Origin: Lachnospiraceae bacterium UBA3332
GTDB taxonomy: Bacteria; Bacillota; Clostridia; Lachnospirales; Lachnospiraceae
Reading direction: 5' to 3'
DNA: 9,048 nucleotides
Assembly (NCBI GenBank): GCA_002361095.1
Contig: DERU01000136.1
Coordinates: forward strand, 4,545 to 13,592
Shown: positions 1 to 5,714 of the stretch, one piece after another
Layout of the letters: each line of letters starts with the position of its first letter
Position numbering within the stretch: the stretch's first letter is position 1
Program-made: the position numbers and the translations under genes
The notes under the pieces: model-generated
The model's database searches: none
What the model saw: only the letters and a program-made list of their open reading frames with translations
What the model was told of the DNA's origin: nothing

Positions 1-1
1 G

Positions 2-223
2 ATGGAATTTAAGATGGAACGCCCCGGCCTGCTGCAGGAGGGGAACCGGGTGCATGTGACGGAGGGCGTACTGCCCAGCAACTATTATTATACCATTGAC
101 CCGGCGCTGGCCATGTCCGGGAATTATCCGTTCCGGGAACGGCTGCTTGCCCGCGAGGGAGTTGTGACGGCGGTTGTCCGGAACGAACGCGGATTTTATG
201 TGACGGTGGAATTTGAAGAGTGA
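2..223 (+). CDS. small hypothetical protein, possibly 5'-truncated by the window edge
   Basis: A 73-residue reading frame runs from an ATG at the second base to TGA. A second in-frame ATG at 14 is another possible start, and the true start may lie upstream of the window. I do not recognise a named family. The protein is soluble, without signal peptide or membrane segment. It has a short N-terminal part, a tyrosine run (YYY, about residues 28-30) followed by IDPALAMSGNYPFRERLL, and a C-terminal beta-like stretch (GVVTAVVRNERGFYVTVEFEE) that would suit a small beta-barrel or SH3-like fold; that fold is a guess. The codon use and GC content match the downstream operon. Its TGA stop overlaps the -35 box of the ridA promoter, so it is probably the last gene of the preceding transcription unit. 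The antisense reading frame over this stretch is a shadow. Confidence 0.7.
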   Translation: MEFKMERPGLLQEGNRVHVTEGVLPSNYYYTIDPALAMSGNYPFRERLLAREGVVTAVVRNERGFYVTVEFEE

Positions 224-248
224 CAGTCAAAAGAGGACGTGTTATAAT
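220..248 (+). promoter_or_regulatory. sigma-A promoter of the ridA operon
   Basis: The -35 box is GTGACA at 220-225 and the -10 box is TATAAT at 243-248, with 17 bases between them. A TG at 240-241 makes an extended -10 (TGTTATAAT). The -35 overlaps the stop codon of the upstream gene. Transcription would start near 255, giving a very short leader before the ribosome site at 258-264. Confidence 0.75.
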
Positions 249-272
249 CAGGGAAAAAAGGAGGAAACCAAT

Positions 273-656
273 ATGTTGAAAAAGATATTTACCAAAGAAG
301 CGCCGGCAGCGATCGGCCCATATTCCCAGGCGGTAACCGCCGGCGGTTTTTTGTTTGCCTCGGGACAGATTCCGATCAACCCGGCAAGCGGCAATGTGGA
401 AGCGCAGGGAATTGCGGATCAGGCCGTTCAGGTCATGGAAAATATCGGCCAGGTGCTCAGGGCGGCGGGCAGCAGCTTTGAGGATGTGGTAAAAACCACT
501 TGTTTTTTGGCGGATATGGGAGATTTTGGCGCGTTCAATGAAGTGTATGCAAAATATTTTACCGAGAAACCGGCCAGAAGCTGCGTGGCGGTAAAACAGC
601 TGCCCAAGGATGTGCTCTGCGAGGTGGAAATTATCGCTTATCTGGGGGAAGGGTAA
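273..656 (+). CDS. ridA: RidA family reactive intermediate/imine deaminase
   Basis: RidA (YjgF/YER057c/UK114) hydrolyses reactive enamine/imine intermediates such as 2-aminoacrylate released by PLP enzymes. It acts as a cytoplasmic trimer. The product is 127 residues, the usual family length. Visible family signatures are GPYSQAV (about residues 15-21), FASGQIP (28-34), the active-site arginine in PARSCVAVKQLP (R102) and the CEVE acid (E117). The ATG at 273 is chosen because AAGGAGG lies 7-8 bases upstream; the same frame is open back to 213, but those starts lack a site and would precede the promoter. It is first in the operon, with the next start codon one base after its stop. The neighbouring shikimate kinase and exporter suggest an amino-acid metabolism setting. 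No key residue is missing. Confidence 0.95.
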   Translation: MLKKIFTKEAPAAIGPYSQAVTAGGFLFASGQIPINPASGNVEAQGIADQAVQVMENIGQVLRAAGSSFEDVVKTTCFLADMGDFGAFNEVYAKYFTEKPARSCVAVKQLPKDVLCEVEIIAYLGEG

Positions 657-657
657 C

Positions 658-1158
658 TTGAAAAACATTGTACTGATCGGAATGCCCGGGGCAGGAAAGA
701 GTACGGTGGGAGTGGTTTTGGCCAAGCATGCCGGTCTGAAATTTGTGGATTCCGATCTTGTAATACAGGAACAGACCGGGATGCTTTTGCATGAAATTAT
801 TGCCAAAATGGGTGACGACGGTTTCCGGCAGACGGAGAACAGGATCAATGCCTCCCTGTCCGTAAAACATTCCGTCATTGCCACCGGCGGCAGCGTAATT
901 TACGGACGGGAGGCGGTGAAGCATCTGCGGGAAATCGGTACGCTGGTGTATCTGAAGCTGTCTTACGGGGCGATAGAGGAACGGCTGGGCGATTTAAAGG
1001 AGAGGGGTGTGACGCTGCGGGAAGGGCAGACGCTGCGGCAGCTTTACGACGAGCGCGTCCCGCTGTATGAACGGTATGCGGAGGCGACGGTGGACTGCGA
1101 AGACAAGACCATCCGGGAGATCGTGTCCGAGATTGTGGCAAAAGTGATCCGGAGGTAG
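658..1158 (+). CDS. aroK: shikimate kinase family protein (TTG start)
   Basis: The product is a P-loop kinase of 166 residues, normal for shikimate kinase, which phosphorylates shikimate with ATP in aromatic amino-acid synthesis. The start is TTG at 658, one base after the ridA stop, with GGGGGAAGGG at 645-653 as ribosome site inside ridA, implying translational coupling. Starting there puts the Walker A GMPGAGKST at residues 8-16, as in the family. Also visible are DSD (31-33; Asp33 is the likely metal/substrate aspartate), FRxxE (56-60), ATGGS (75-79) and a C-terminal DERVPLYERYA. Two deviations stand out. The GGG that contacts shikimate is GGS, and the LID motif usually written RPLL is RGVTL (116-120). 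It is probably a divergent clostridial aroK; a kinase with another small substrate is possible. Confidence 0.85.
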   Translation: MKNIVLIGMPGAGKSTVGVVLAKHAGLKFVDSDLVIQEQTGMLLHEIIAKMGDDGFRQTENRINASLSVKHSVIATGGSVIYGREAVKHLREIGTLVYLKLSYGAIEERLGDLKERGVTLREGQTLRQLYDERVPLYERYAEATVDCEDKTIREIVSEIVAKVIRR

Positions 1159-1169
1159 GGACAAACGAA

Positions 1170-2072
1170 ATGAGTAAACAAAAGAAAACATCCTTGAAAA
1201 GCAGCCTGCTTTTGTTTTTGGCTGCGGTCATCTGGGGCGTGGCCTTTGTGGCGCAGAGTGTGGGGATGGAGTATATGGGCCCCCTCACTTTTAACGGGAC
1301 GCGTTTTTTGATCGGCGGACTGGTACTGCTGCCCGTGATCGGGTTCCGCAGACACGCGGGCAGGCAAAATGGGGAAGGGGAAATACGGCAATCCGGACAG
1401 CTGGTAAAAGGCGGGATCTGCTGCGGGCTGCTGCTTTGCATTGCAAGTCTTTTGCAACAGTATGGCATTCTTTATACGACGGTTGGCAAGGCCGGTTTTA
1501 TTACGGCCCTCTATATTATCATCGTGCCGATTTTTGGTATTTTTCTGCATCAAAAGGTGCAAATGAAAACATGGATCGGCGCGGGAGTCGCGGTGGCCGG
1601 TATGTACCTTTTGTGCATGTCGGAAAGCCTTTCGCTGGGACTTGGCGACGGTCTGGTGCTTGCCTGCGCCGTGACATTTGCGGTCCATATTCTGGCGGTG
1701 GATTATTTTTCGCCTAAGCTTGACAGTATAAAGCTTTCCTGTATCCAGTTTTTTACCAGCGGAACGATCTGCACGGTATTGGCATTTTTCCTGGAAAAGC
1801 CGGATTTTCATGCCCTGCTTGCCGGGTGGGCGCCTGTGCTGTATGCCGGTGTGTTGTCCTGCGGCGTGGCTTATACCCTGCAGGTGGTGGGGCAAAAACA
1901 GGTGGAGCCCACGGTGGCTTCCCTGATTCTCAGCCTGGAGTCGGCGGTTTCCGTTCTGGCAGGATGGGTGATTTTGGGGCAGAAGCTGACAGGGCGGGAA
2001 CTGGCCGGATGCGTGCTTGTATTTTCGGCCGTCATACTTGTGCAGCTGCGGTTTGGCAGGCCGGATCCGTAA
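1170..2072 (+). CDS. EamA/DMT superfamily ten-helix transporter
   Basis: A 300-residue integral membrane protein of the drug/metabolite transporter superfamily, with two EamA repeats of about five helices each. Members usually export amino acids, metabolites or drugs; the substrate cannot be read from sequence. The N-terminal repeat begins at FLAAVIWGVAFVAQSVGMEY (about residues 15-34) and contains the typical GTRFLIGGLVLLP. A second-half helix shows APVLYAGVLSCGVAYTLQ, followed by VEPTVASLILSLESAVSVLAG and the closing helix GCVLVFSAVILVQL. The start at 1170 is supported by GGAGGTAGGG at 1151-1160. It is third in the ridA operon, 11 bases after aroK. A role in exporting an amino-acid-related compound made or detoxified with ridA/aroK is inference only. 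Confidence 0.92.
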   Translation: MSKQKKTSLKSSLLLFLAAVIWGVAFVAQSVGMEYMGPLTFNGTRFLIGGLVLLPVIGFRRHAGRQNGEGEIRQSGQLVKGGICCGLLLCIASLLQQYGILYTTVGKAGFITALYIIIVPIFGIFLHQKVQMKTWIGAGVAVAGMYLLCMSESLSLGLGDGLVLACAVTFAVHILAVDYFSPKLDSIKLSCIQFFTSGTICTVLAFFLEKPDFHALLAGWAPVLYAGVLSCGVAYTLQVVGQKQVEPTVASLILSLESAVSVLAGWVILGQKLTGRELAGCVLVFSAVILVQLRFGRPDP

Positions 2073-2092
2073 CGCCGGGACTTTTATGCGCC

Positions 2093-2123
2093 GTTACGGT
2101 ACAAACTTTGTCAAAACTGTAAC
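2093..2123 (+). repeat. imperfect inverted repeat after the transporter gene
   Basis: GTTACGGT (2093-2100) faces ACTGTAAC (2116-2123); one position pairs as G-U in RNA. There is no T-run after it, so it is a weak terminator at best. It resembles in style the GTAACGGT-containing palindrome at 7972-8001, which suggests a family of small intergenic palindromes in this genome. Confidence 0.35.
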
Positions 2124-2183
2124 CTTGCAGCCGTGAATTGGGAATAGAAAGTATATAGGGCAATCGCTTAATAAAATTTTAGA

Positions 2184-2213
2184 AATAGCAGACTGAAAGG
2201 TCTGTTATTTTTT
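2184..2213 (+). terminator. intrinsic terminator
   Basis: The stem AATAGCAGAC (2184-2193) pairs with GTCTGTTATT (2200-2209) with one G-U pair, has the loop TGAAAG, and is followed by TTTT (2210-2213). It lies just inside the left end of the 577-bp element. It would stop read-through from the ridA-aroK-eamA operon, or insulate the element. Confidence 0.65.
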
Positions 2214-2333
2214 GGAAAAGCAGTGTACAATATTATACCACAAGAAAGAAGATGACGGCATGCTGCAGGAATGGATACAGCGGTACAAGACTATGATTTT
2301 GAGATTGACTTTGCAGGAATCAGCATTGAATAG
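2211..2333 (+). pseudogene. possible degraded short coding remnant or tiny peptide gene
   Basis: One frame from 2211 reads a protein-like string containing GKAVYNIIPQERR, then an in-frame TGA at 2253-2255, then continues through MDTAVQDY and FEIDFAG to TAG at 2331-2333. The later part alone would be a 20-residue acidic peptide from the ATG at 2271, but the only purine-rich site (GCAGGA) abuts that ATG. It lies between two terminators inside the inverted-repeat element. I recognise no family, and chance is a serious alternative. Confidence 0.15.
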
Positions 2334-2344
2334 TGATGGCAGTT

Positions 2345-2371
2345 AAAAGGATTGGTTTTCTGATCCTTTTT
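2345..2371 (+). terminator. intrinsic terminator
   Basis: AAAAGGAT (2345-2352) pairs perfectly with ATCCTTTT (2363-2370) around a 10-base loop, and the T-run continues with TTTTG. It closes whatever is transcribed from 2214 onward and separates it from the RHH gene promoter at 2415. Confidence 0.6.
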
Positions 2372-2414
2372 GTTTTGAGGATATAAATGATATTAATAAA
2401 CATCATAAAAAATA

Positions 2415-2442
2415 TTGATAATATATTGAAAAGTGGTATAAT
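2415..2442 (+). promoter_or_regulatory. promoter of the RHH gene
   Basis: The -35 is TTGATA (2415-2420), the spacer is 16 bases, and the -10 is a perfect TATAAT (2437-2442) with the extended-10 TG at 2434-2435. The first base of the transcript would be near 2449, just before the AAGGAGGG ribosome site at 2452-2459. Confidence 0.7.
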
Positions 2443-2467
2443 ATAAAATGTAAGGAGGGTACAGCGA

Positions 2468-2632
2468 ATGGCAAGACCAAAAAGGTTTCCTGAAAAATTG
2501 GTTGTTGGTCTTACTCCTGAATTGAAAATCTTTCTTGAAGAGGAGTCAGAGAAAAAGGGCTGCGATATGAACGCAGTCGTTAGAATGGCGATTCTGGAAT
2601 ATAAAGAAAGAATAGAAAAGGCCAATAGCTAA
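2468..2632 (+). CDS. 54-aa ribbon-helix-helix (CopG/Arc-like) DNA-binding protein
   Basis: A 54-residue protein from the ATG at 2468 to TAA, with a near-perfect AAGGAGGG ribosome site (2452-2459) and a strong promoter. The pattern fits the ribbon-helix-helix fold. A basic N-terminus (MARPKRF) leads into a strand (about residues 9-16, KLVVGLTP), helix A (LKIFLEEESEKKG), a turn, and helix B (MNAVVRMAILEYKERI). Such proteins bind DNA as dimers through the paired strands. They act as repressors in plasmids, integrative elements and toxin-antitoxin pairs. No toxin frame accompanies it; it is the only convincing gene inside the 577-bp element. Autoregulation through its own promoter is plausible inference. 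It could be a relic antitoxin or copy-control repressor. The reverse-strand frame over it is a shadow. Confidence 0.75.
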   Translation: MARPKRFPEKLVVGLTPELKIFLEEESEKKGCDMNAVVRMAILEYKERIEKANS

Positions 2633-2750
2633 AAGAGTGGAGAGAGGGCGAGTGTGTGAAATAATTTCTGTAAATTAAAGTTTTCTGTGATAAGTTAATA
2701 GAAAAGGCAGGTGTTTTTAAGCGATTGCCCTAAAAAGTATAAAGCATAGG

Positions 2751-2779
2751 TTGTAACCGGACAATTTATGTGGTAAACT
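2751..2779 (+). promoter_or_regulatory. promoter of the small membrane protein gene (and possibly pepD)
   Basis: TTGTAA (2751-2756), a 17-base spacer, then TAAACT (2774-2779) with the extended-10 TG at 2771-2772. It begins ten bases past the right-hand direct repeat of the 577-bp element. No other convincing promoter was seen between it and pepD. Confidence 0.55.
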
Positions 2780-2802
2780 AAAAGGCAGAAACGGAGGGAA
2801 AA

Positions 2803-2865
2803 GATTGAAAATGTAAATTTTCAATCTCCTTGATTTAAGTGCCCGCCACAGCGGGCAGATGGGAG
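2803..2865 (+). promoter_or_regulatory. structured leader with two hairpins and possible ribosome-site occlusion
   Basis: GATTGAAAA (2803-2811) pairs with TTTTCAATC (2818-2826), and TGCCCGC (2840-2846) pairs with GCGGGCA (2851-2857); both are perfect. In addition CTCCT (2826-2830) can pair with the ribosome site GGGAG (2861-2865), enclosing the second hairpin and hiding the start region of the 37-aa gene. It matches no riboswitch class I know. The regulatory role is inference. Confidence 0.4.
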
Positions 2866-2870
2866 CAAAC

Positions 2871-2984
2871 ATGTTTATTGTATTAGGCGGAGGACTGTTG
2901 ATCATTATTTTCGCGGTCGTGATTGCGGTGGTATCATCCGTGACATCTGCGGTTGCAGCGGATGTGGACGATCAGGAAGATTGA
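2871..2984 (+). CDS. 37-aa single-span membrane protein
   Basis: The ATG at 2871 follows GGGAG at 2861-2865, and the frame ends at TGA after 37 codons. The peptide is almost entirely one hydrophobic helix (about residues 2-27: FIVLGGGLLIIIFAVVIAVV onward) with a short acidic tail ending DVDDQED, so it should sit in the cytoplasmic membrane with the acidic end outside or inside according to charge. I know no family. It has its own promoter, a structured leader and a terminator, so it is a well-framed transcription unit and not just an accidental frame. It ends 79 bases before pepD. It could be a free small membrane protein or a translated leader peptide governing read-through into pepD. Confidence 0.6.
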   Translation: MFIVLGGGLLIIIFAVVIAVVSSVTSAVAADVDDQED

Positions 2985-2991
2985 AGGAAAG

Positions 2992-3031
2992 ACGGTTTGG
3001 TAGTCACGAAAGATGCTATCAGGCCGTTTTT
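2992..3031 (+). terminator. intrinsic terminator or attenuator before pepD
   Basis: The twelve-pair stem ACGGTTTGGTAG (2992-3003) with CTATCAGGCCGT (3016-3027) includes three G-U pairs in RNA. The loop is 12 bases, followed by TTTT (3028-3031). It ends 33 bases before the pepD start. Since no separate pepD promoter is evident, partial read-through (attenuation) is possible. Confidence 0.6.
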
Positions 3032-3063
3032 AGGTGCGACCGGCGCATAATAAGGAGGTTTTC

Positions 3064-4512
3064 ATGGAGAGAACGGCATGTTCAAAGGCCAGGGAGGTTT
3101 TCGGCTTTTTTAAGGAAATATGCAGGATTCCGCATGGATCCGGCAATATAGGGCAAATCAGCGATTACCTTGCGGCGTTTGCACAAAAGAGGGGACTTGC
3201 TTATGTGCAGGATCCGGCAAAGAACGTGATTATTGTCAGGGAAGCCACGCCCGGCTACGAGGGGGAAGAGCCGGTCATCCTGCAGGGGCATATGGACATG
3301 GTGGCGGTGAAGAAGCCGGGGTGTGAAAAGGATATGCGCGCCCAGGGCCTGGATTTGCGCGAGGACGGCGACTGGCTTTATGCACAGGATACCAGCCTTG
3401 GCGGTGATGACGGTATTGCGGTGGCGATCATGCTGGCTGTTTTGGATTCGGACGAAATCGCGCATCCAAGGGTGGAAGCTGTTTTTACGGTGGATGAAGA
3501 GACCGGGATGGACGGCGCGCGAGCGATTGATTTGGGAATCTGTAAGGGAAGGCGGATGCTGAACCTGGATTCCGAAGACGAAGGGATTTTTTTGACAAGC
3601 TGCGCAGGAGGCGCGCGGCTGCACGGAAGACTTCCCGTAGTTTATGAAGAAATGGAGGGATGCCTCTACCGTCTTTGCGTGGAGGGGCTGCAGGGAGGAC
3701 ATTCCGGCGGGGAAATCCATAAGGAAAGGGGCAATTCCAATTGCCTTGCGGGGAGGCTTTTATATACGTGTCAAAAAGCGGCGGACGTGAGACTGGCGGC
3801 CATGGAGGGCGGGCTTGCGGATAATGCAATTCCGCGCCTGACCCGTATGGAGGCGGTTGTGAGAAAAGGGGAGACGGCAGCATTCGAGGCGGCTCTGGAA
3901 TGTTTTGAAAAGGCTGTGGCGAAAGAACTTTCGGTGAAGGATCCCGGCTTTTCCGTAGCGGTGCAGAAAAAGGAAACCGGCAGTTTTTCGGTTTTGACAC
4001 GGGAGGACAGCCGGAAGGCAGCGTTTTTACTGCTTGCCCTGCCCAACGGCGTGCAGAGCATGAGCGCCGATATTCCCGGACTGGTGCAGACTTCCTTAAA
4101 CCTGGGGATTTTGAAGCTTTCCGGAGATGCCATGCATTTGGATTACTCTGTGAGAAGTTCCCTGGGAAGCGAGAAGGAACTTTTGCTGGATAAGGTCGGC
4201 GCAATCATGGAATCCCAGGGCTGCAGCCATACGGTGACAGGTGAATATCCGGCCTGGGAATACCGGAAGGATTCCCCCCTTCGTGATAAGATGGTGGCCG
4301 TGTATCGGGAGATGTACCATAAGGAGCCGAAGATTGAAGCGATACACGCCGGTTTGGAATGCGGCCTTCTGTCAGGGAAAATTCCGGATCTGGACTGCGT
4401 TTCCATCGGCCCGGATATGAGGGATATCCACACAACGGAGGAGAAATTGTGTATTTCGTCCGTAGAACGGATTTGGGAATATGTGTTGGCGGTTCTGCAA
4501 AAAAAAGATTGA
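3064..4512 (+). CDS. pepD: aminoacyl-histidine dipeptidase, PepD (peptidase M20C)
   Basis: A 482-residue cytoplasmic metallopeptidase that cleaves unspecific dipeptides, including Xaa-His/carnosine-like ones; the family length is about 485. The catalytic core is complete. GHMDMV gives metal ligand H76 and catalytic D78. GGDDG gives the bridging D115. VDEETG gives general base E145 and ligand E146. NLDSEDEG gives D169, and DIHTTEE near the C-terminus gives H456. The GLQGGHSGGEIHKERGNSN stretch is the family's dimerisation-domain signature. The start at 3064 has AAGGAGG at 3052-3058; the frame is open to a GTG at 3034, which lacks a site and overlaps the upstream terminator. Roles are peptide nutrition and amino-acid recycling. 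The frame is intact, without oddities. Confidence 0.96.
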   Translation: MERTACSKAREVFGFFKEICRIPHGSGNIGQISDYLAAFAQKRGLAYVQDPAKNVIIVREATPGYEGEEPVILQGHMDMVAVKKPGCEKDMRAQGLDLREDGDWLYAQDTSLGGDDGIAVAIMLAVLDSDEIAHPRVEAVFTVDEETGMDGARAIDLGICKGRRMLNLDSEDEGIFLTSCAGGARLHGRLPVVYEEMEGCLYRLCVEGLQGGHSGGEIHKERGNSNCLAGRLLYTCQKAADVRLAAMEGGLADNAIPRLTRMEAVVRKGETAAFEAALECFEKAVAKELSVKDPGFSVAVQKKETGSFSVLTREDSRKAAFLLLALPNGVQSMSADIPGLVQTSLNLGILKLSGDAMHLDYSVRSSLGSEKELLLDKVGAIMESQGCSHTVTGEYPAWEYRKDSPLRDKMVAVYREMYHKEPKIEAIHAGLECGLLSGKIPDLDCVSIGPDMRDIHTTEEKLCISSVERIWEYVLAVLQKKD

Positions 4513-4535
4513 AAAAAGCAGTGGTTTGGAGTAAG

Positions 4536-4598
4536 ATCATAACAGTTTGACAGAAAAAACCAAACTGGTAGAGCGATTTCTGTGTAAAATCATAACAG
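4536..4598. promoter_or_regulatory. candidate promoter and operator of the XRE-sigma operon
   Basis: A perfect TTGACA (4547-4552) is followed after 16 bases by TAGAGC (4569-4574), a poor -10 rescued by an extended TG at 4566-4567. The 10-base direct repeat ATCATAACAG occurs at 4536-4545 and 4589-4598, bracketing the promoter. CAGTTTG (4543-4549) and CAAACTG (4561-4567) form an inverted repeat across the spacer. This layout would suit binding by the XRE protein encoded just downstream. The operator role is inference. Confidence 0.35.
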
Positions 4599-4670
4599 AT
4601 GGTTACTCTCATTATGTCCGGAATAAAAGTATGATTAATGTACCAGACATTTTATGGAGAGGGAACGGCC

Positions 4671-4988
4671 ATGAGGAATGATTTATATGTGGAAATCGGG
4701 GAAAGACTGCGCCTGCAGTGTAAGAAAATGGGTTTGACGCAGGAACAGACTGCTGAACTTCTTGGGATTTCTACCACATACTATGGGGAAATTGAAAGAG
4801 GAGTCCGCAAGATATCCGTCCAGCGCGTTTTGACCGTTTATGAGAAGATGGGACTGGAACCCACGTATCTGATAACCGGGGAGAAGCTGACGGGAAGAAG
4901 GGTTTCTGAGATATTCCGGGATTGTCCGAGGGAAAAAGAGGCGGTCTTGGATCAGCTGCTTCAGTATTTGTCCCTATTGTATAAGTGA
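4671..4988 (+). CDS. XRE-family helix-turn-helix regulator
   Basis: A 105-residue DNA-binding protein with a Cro/CI-type helix-turn-helix over about residues 8-65 (IGERLRLQCKKMGLTQEQTAELLGIS, then TTYYGEIERGVRKISVQRVLTVYEKMGL). The C-terminal 40 residues are a short helical tail without recognised domain. The start at 4671 follows GGAGAGGG (4656-4663) at good distance; the frame extends back to an ATG at 4638 without a ribosome site. It lies 31 bases upstream of the sigma-factor gene on the same strand, so the two are likely co-transcribed. It probably represses or tunes the sigma operon through the repeats upstream, which is inference. The family assignment is secure; the target is not known. 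Confidence 0.9.
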   Translation: MRNDLYVEIGERLRLQCKKMGLTQEQTAELLGISTTYYGEIERGVRKISVQRVLTVYEKMGLEPTYLITGEKLTGRRVSEIFRDCPREKEAVLDQLLQYLSLLYK

Positions 4989-5019
4989 ATGTAAGGCACG
5001 GGGATGGGCAGGGGGCAGT

Positions 5020-5571
5020 ATGGGAAGGGAGCATATCCGCTACGGTTCATACGAAGAACTATATGCGGGAGAATATGACAACATTGCGGCGTATATCAAG
5101 AGAACCGTGTACCGGGATGATATGGCCGTGGAGGATCTCACGCAGGATGTGATGCTGGTCGCCTATATGAAGTGGGATGCGGTGGCGGCGCATCCGAATC
5201 CTTCGGGCTATTTAAAAACCATCGCACGCAACTATATGTTGAAGTGGTTTGAGAAGCAGGGTAAAATCTGGCTGTGTGAAGAAAGCCTGCTGGAAGAGGG
5301 AATCTTTGCGGAAAAATTTACCGGCGGTCAGGATTCTTTTAAAATGGCAGAATTTTATTACGATGCCGAGAATATACTGTCCGGTGTGGAACTGCAGATG
5401 CTGCGGGACTATTATGAACTTGGGTATACAGCCGGTGAACTGGCGGAAAAGTACGGCGTGACACAGTCCTGTTTTAAGGTCAGGATTGCCAGGATGAAAA
5501 AGAAACTGAAGAATGGTATGGGGATGCTGGCATGGCTGGTAGTCGGCGTTTTCATTCATATCACTTTTTGA
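5020..5571 (+). CDS. sigma-70 family RNA polymerase sigma factor (ECF-like) with hydrophobic tail
   Basis: A 183-residue two-domain sigma factor that would direct RNA polymerase to alternative promoters. Region 2 spans about residues 18-80, with VEDLTQDVMLVAYMKW (37-52) as the region 2.2-like core and PSGYLKTIARNYMLKWF for 2.3/2.4. Region 4 is at about 125-170, with ELQMLRDYYELGYTAGELAEKYGV and TQSCFKVRIARMKKKL as its helix-turn-helix. The start at 5020 has GGGGG at 5011-5015. The last 16 residues (GMLAWLVVGVFIHITF) are strongly hydrophobic, unusual for a sigma factor, and might tether it to the membrane or the anti-sigma protein. It sits between the XRE gene and the membrane anti-sigma-like gene, the usual order of a sigma/anti-sigma pair. 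Confidence 0.9.
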   Translation: MGREHIRYGSYEELYAGEYDNIAAYIKRTVYRDDMAVEDLTQDVMLVAYMKWDAVAAHPNPSGYLKTIARNYMLKWFEKQGKIWLCEESLLEEGIFAEKFTGGQDSFKMAEFYYDAENILSGVELQMLRDYYELGYTAGELAEKYGVTQSCFKVRIARMKKKLKNGMGMLAWLVVGVFIHITF

Positions 5572-5646
5572 CAGGTGTTTGCGCTTTTGCGCAGGCGTTT
5601 AGGAGCGTGGCGGCGGCAGGCGTCCGGGCCGCTGCGGGAATGATGA

Positions 5647-5681
5647 CATCCGGATGCCCGTAACAGTCCAAATGCCCGGGC
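5647..5681. repeat. two short palindromes between the sigma and anti-sigma genes
   Basis: CATCCGGATG (5647-5656) and GCCCGGGC (5674-5681) are perfect palindromes in the 143-base gap, each carrying or touching an ATGCCCG copy (5654-5660 and 5672-5678). They may be protein-binding sites or RNA structure that sets the ratio of the two products. No promoter or terminator is convincing in the gap. Confidence 0.3.
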
Positions 5682-5714
5682 TGCTATGTTTGAAGAATAA
5701 GGGAAGTGCGGAAG

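Larger units (their letters stand above)
2156..2732. mobile_element. 577-bp transposase-free element with 15-bp terminal inverted repeats
   Basis: TAGGGCAATCGCTTA at 2156-2170 is perfectly inverted at 2718-2732 (TAAGCGATTGCCCTA). The nine bases just outside are GAAAGTATA (2147-2155) and AAAAGTATA (2733-2741), equal at eight of nine positions, as expected of an aged target-site duplication. Inside are two intrinsic terminators, a promoter and one 54-residue RHH gene; no transposase frame is visible. This fits a non-autonomous (MITE-like) or internally deleted insertion. Duplications of 8-9 bp occur in several IS families (IS256 among them), but the repeat ends did not let me assign one. The alternative is a chance repeat pair. 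Confidence 0.55.

Noticed and set aside
610..657. Upstream start for the shikimate kinase
   Set aside because: It would overlap ridA by 47 bases and add residues before the P-loop that the family lacks; TTG at 658 has the better ribosome site.
9..884. Long minus-strand open frame (291 codons)
   Set aside because: It is antisense to the hypothetical gene, ridA and aroK, has non-protein-like composition rich in Arg/Pro/Cys, and lacks a ribosome site; it is a shadow of GC-biased third positions.
1044..1895. Long minus-strand open frame over aroK/eamA
   Set aside because: Antisense shadow, rich in His, Gln and Arg; the plus strand encodes a clear transporter.
2653..2674. ATTTCTGTAAA motif, also inverted near 6975-6985 and partly at 7892-7900, reminiscent of IS256-family ends
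   Set aside because: The shared core is only 9-11 bases, no transposase is present and my recollection of the family ends is not firm enough to call an IS scar; only the 14-bp pair at 6970/7892 was kept.
3034..3063. Upstream GTG start for pepD
   Set aside because: It directly follows the terminator and has no ribosome site; ATG at 3064 has AAGGAGG at the right distance.
3485..4204. Minus-strand frame of 239 codons inside pepD
   Set aside because: Pro/Arg/Ser-rich antisense shadow of an intact, well-conserved peptidase.
4575..4591. GATTTCTGTGTAAAATC near-palindrome upstream of the XRE gene as an IS end
   Set aside because: It is a single copy with no partner or duplication found.
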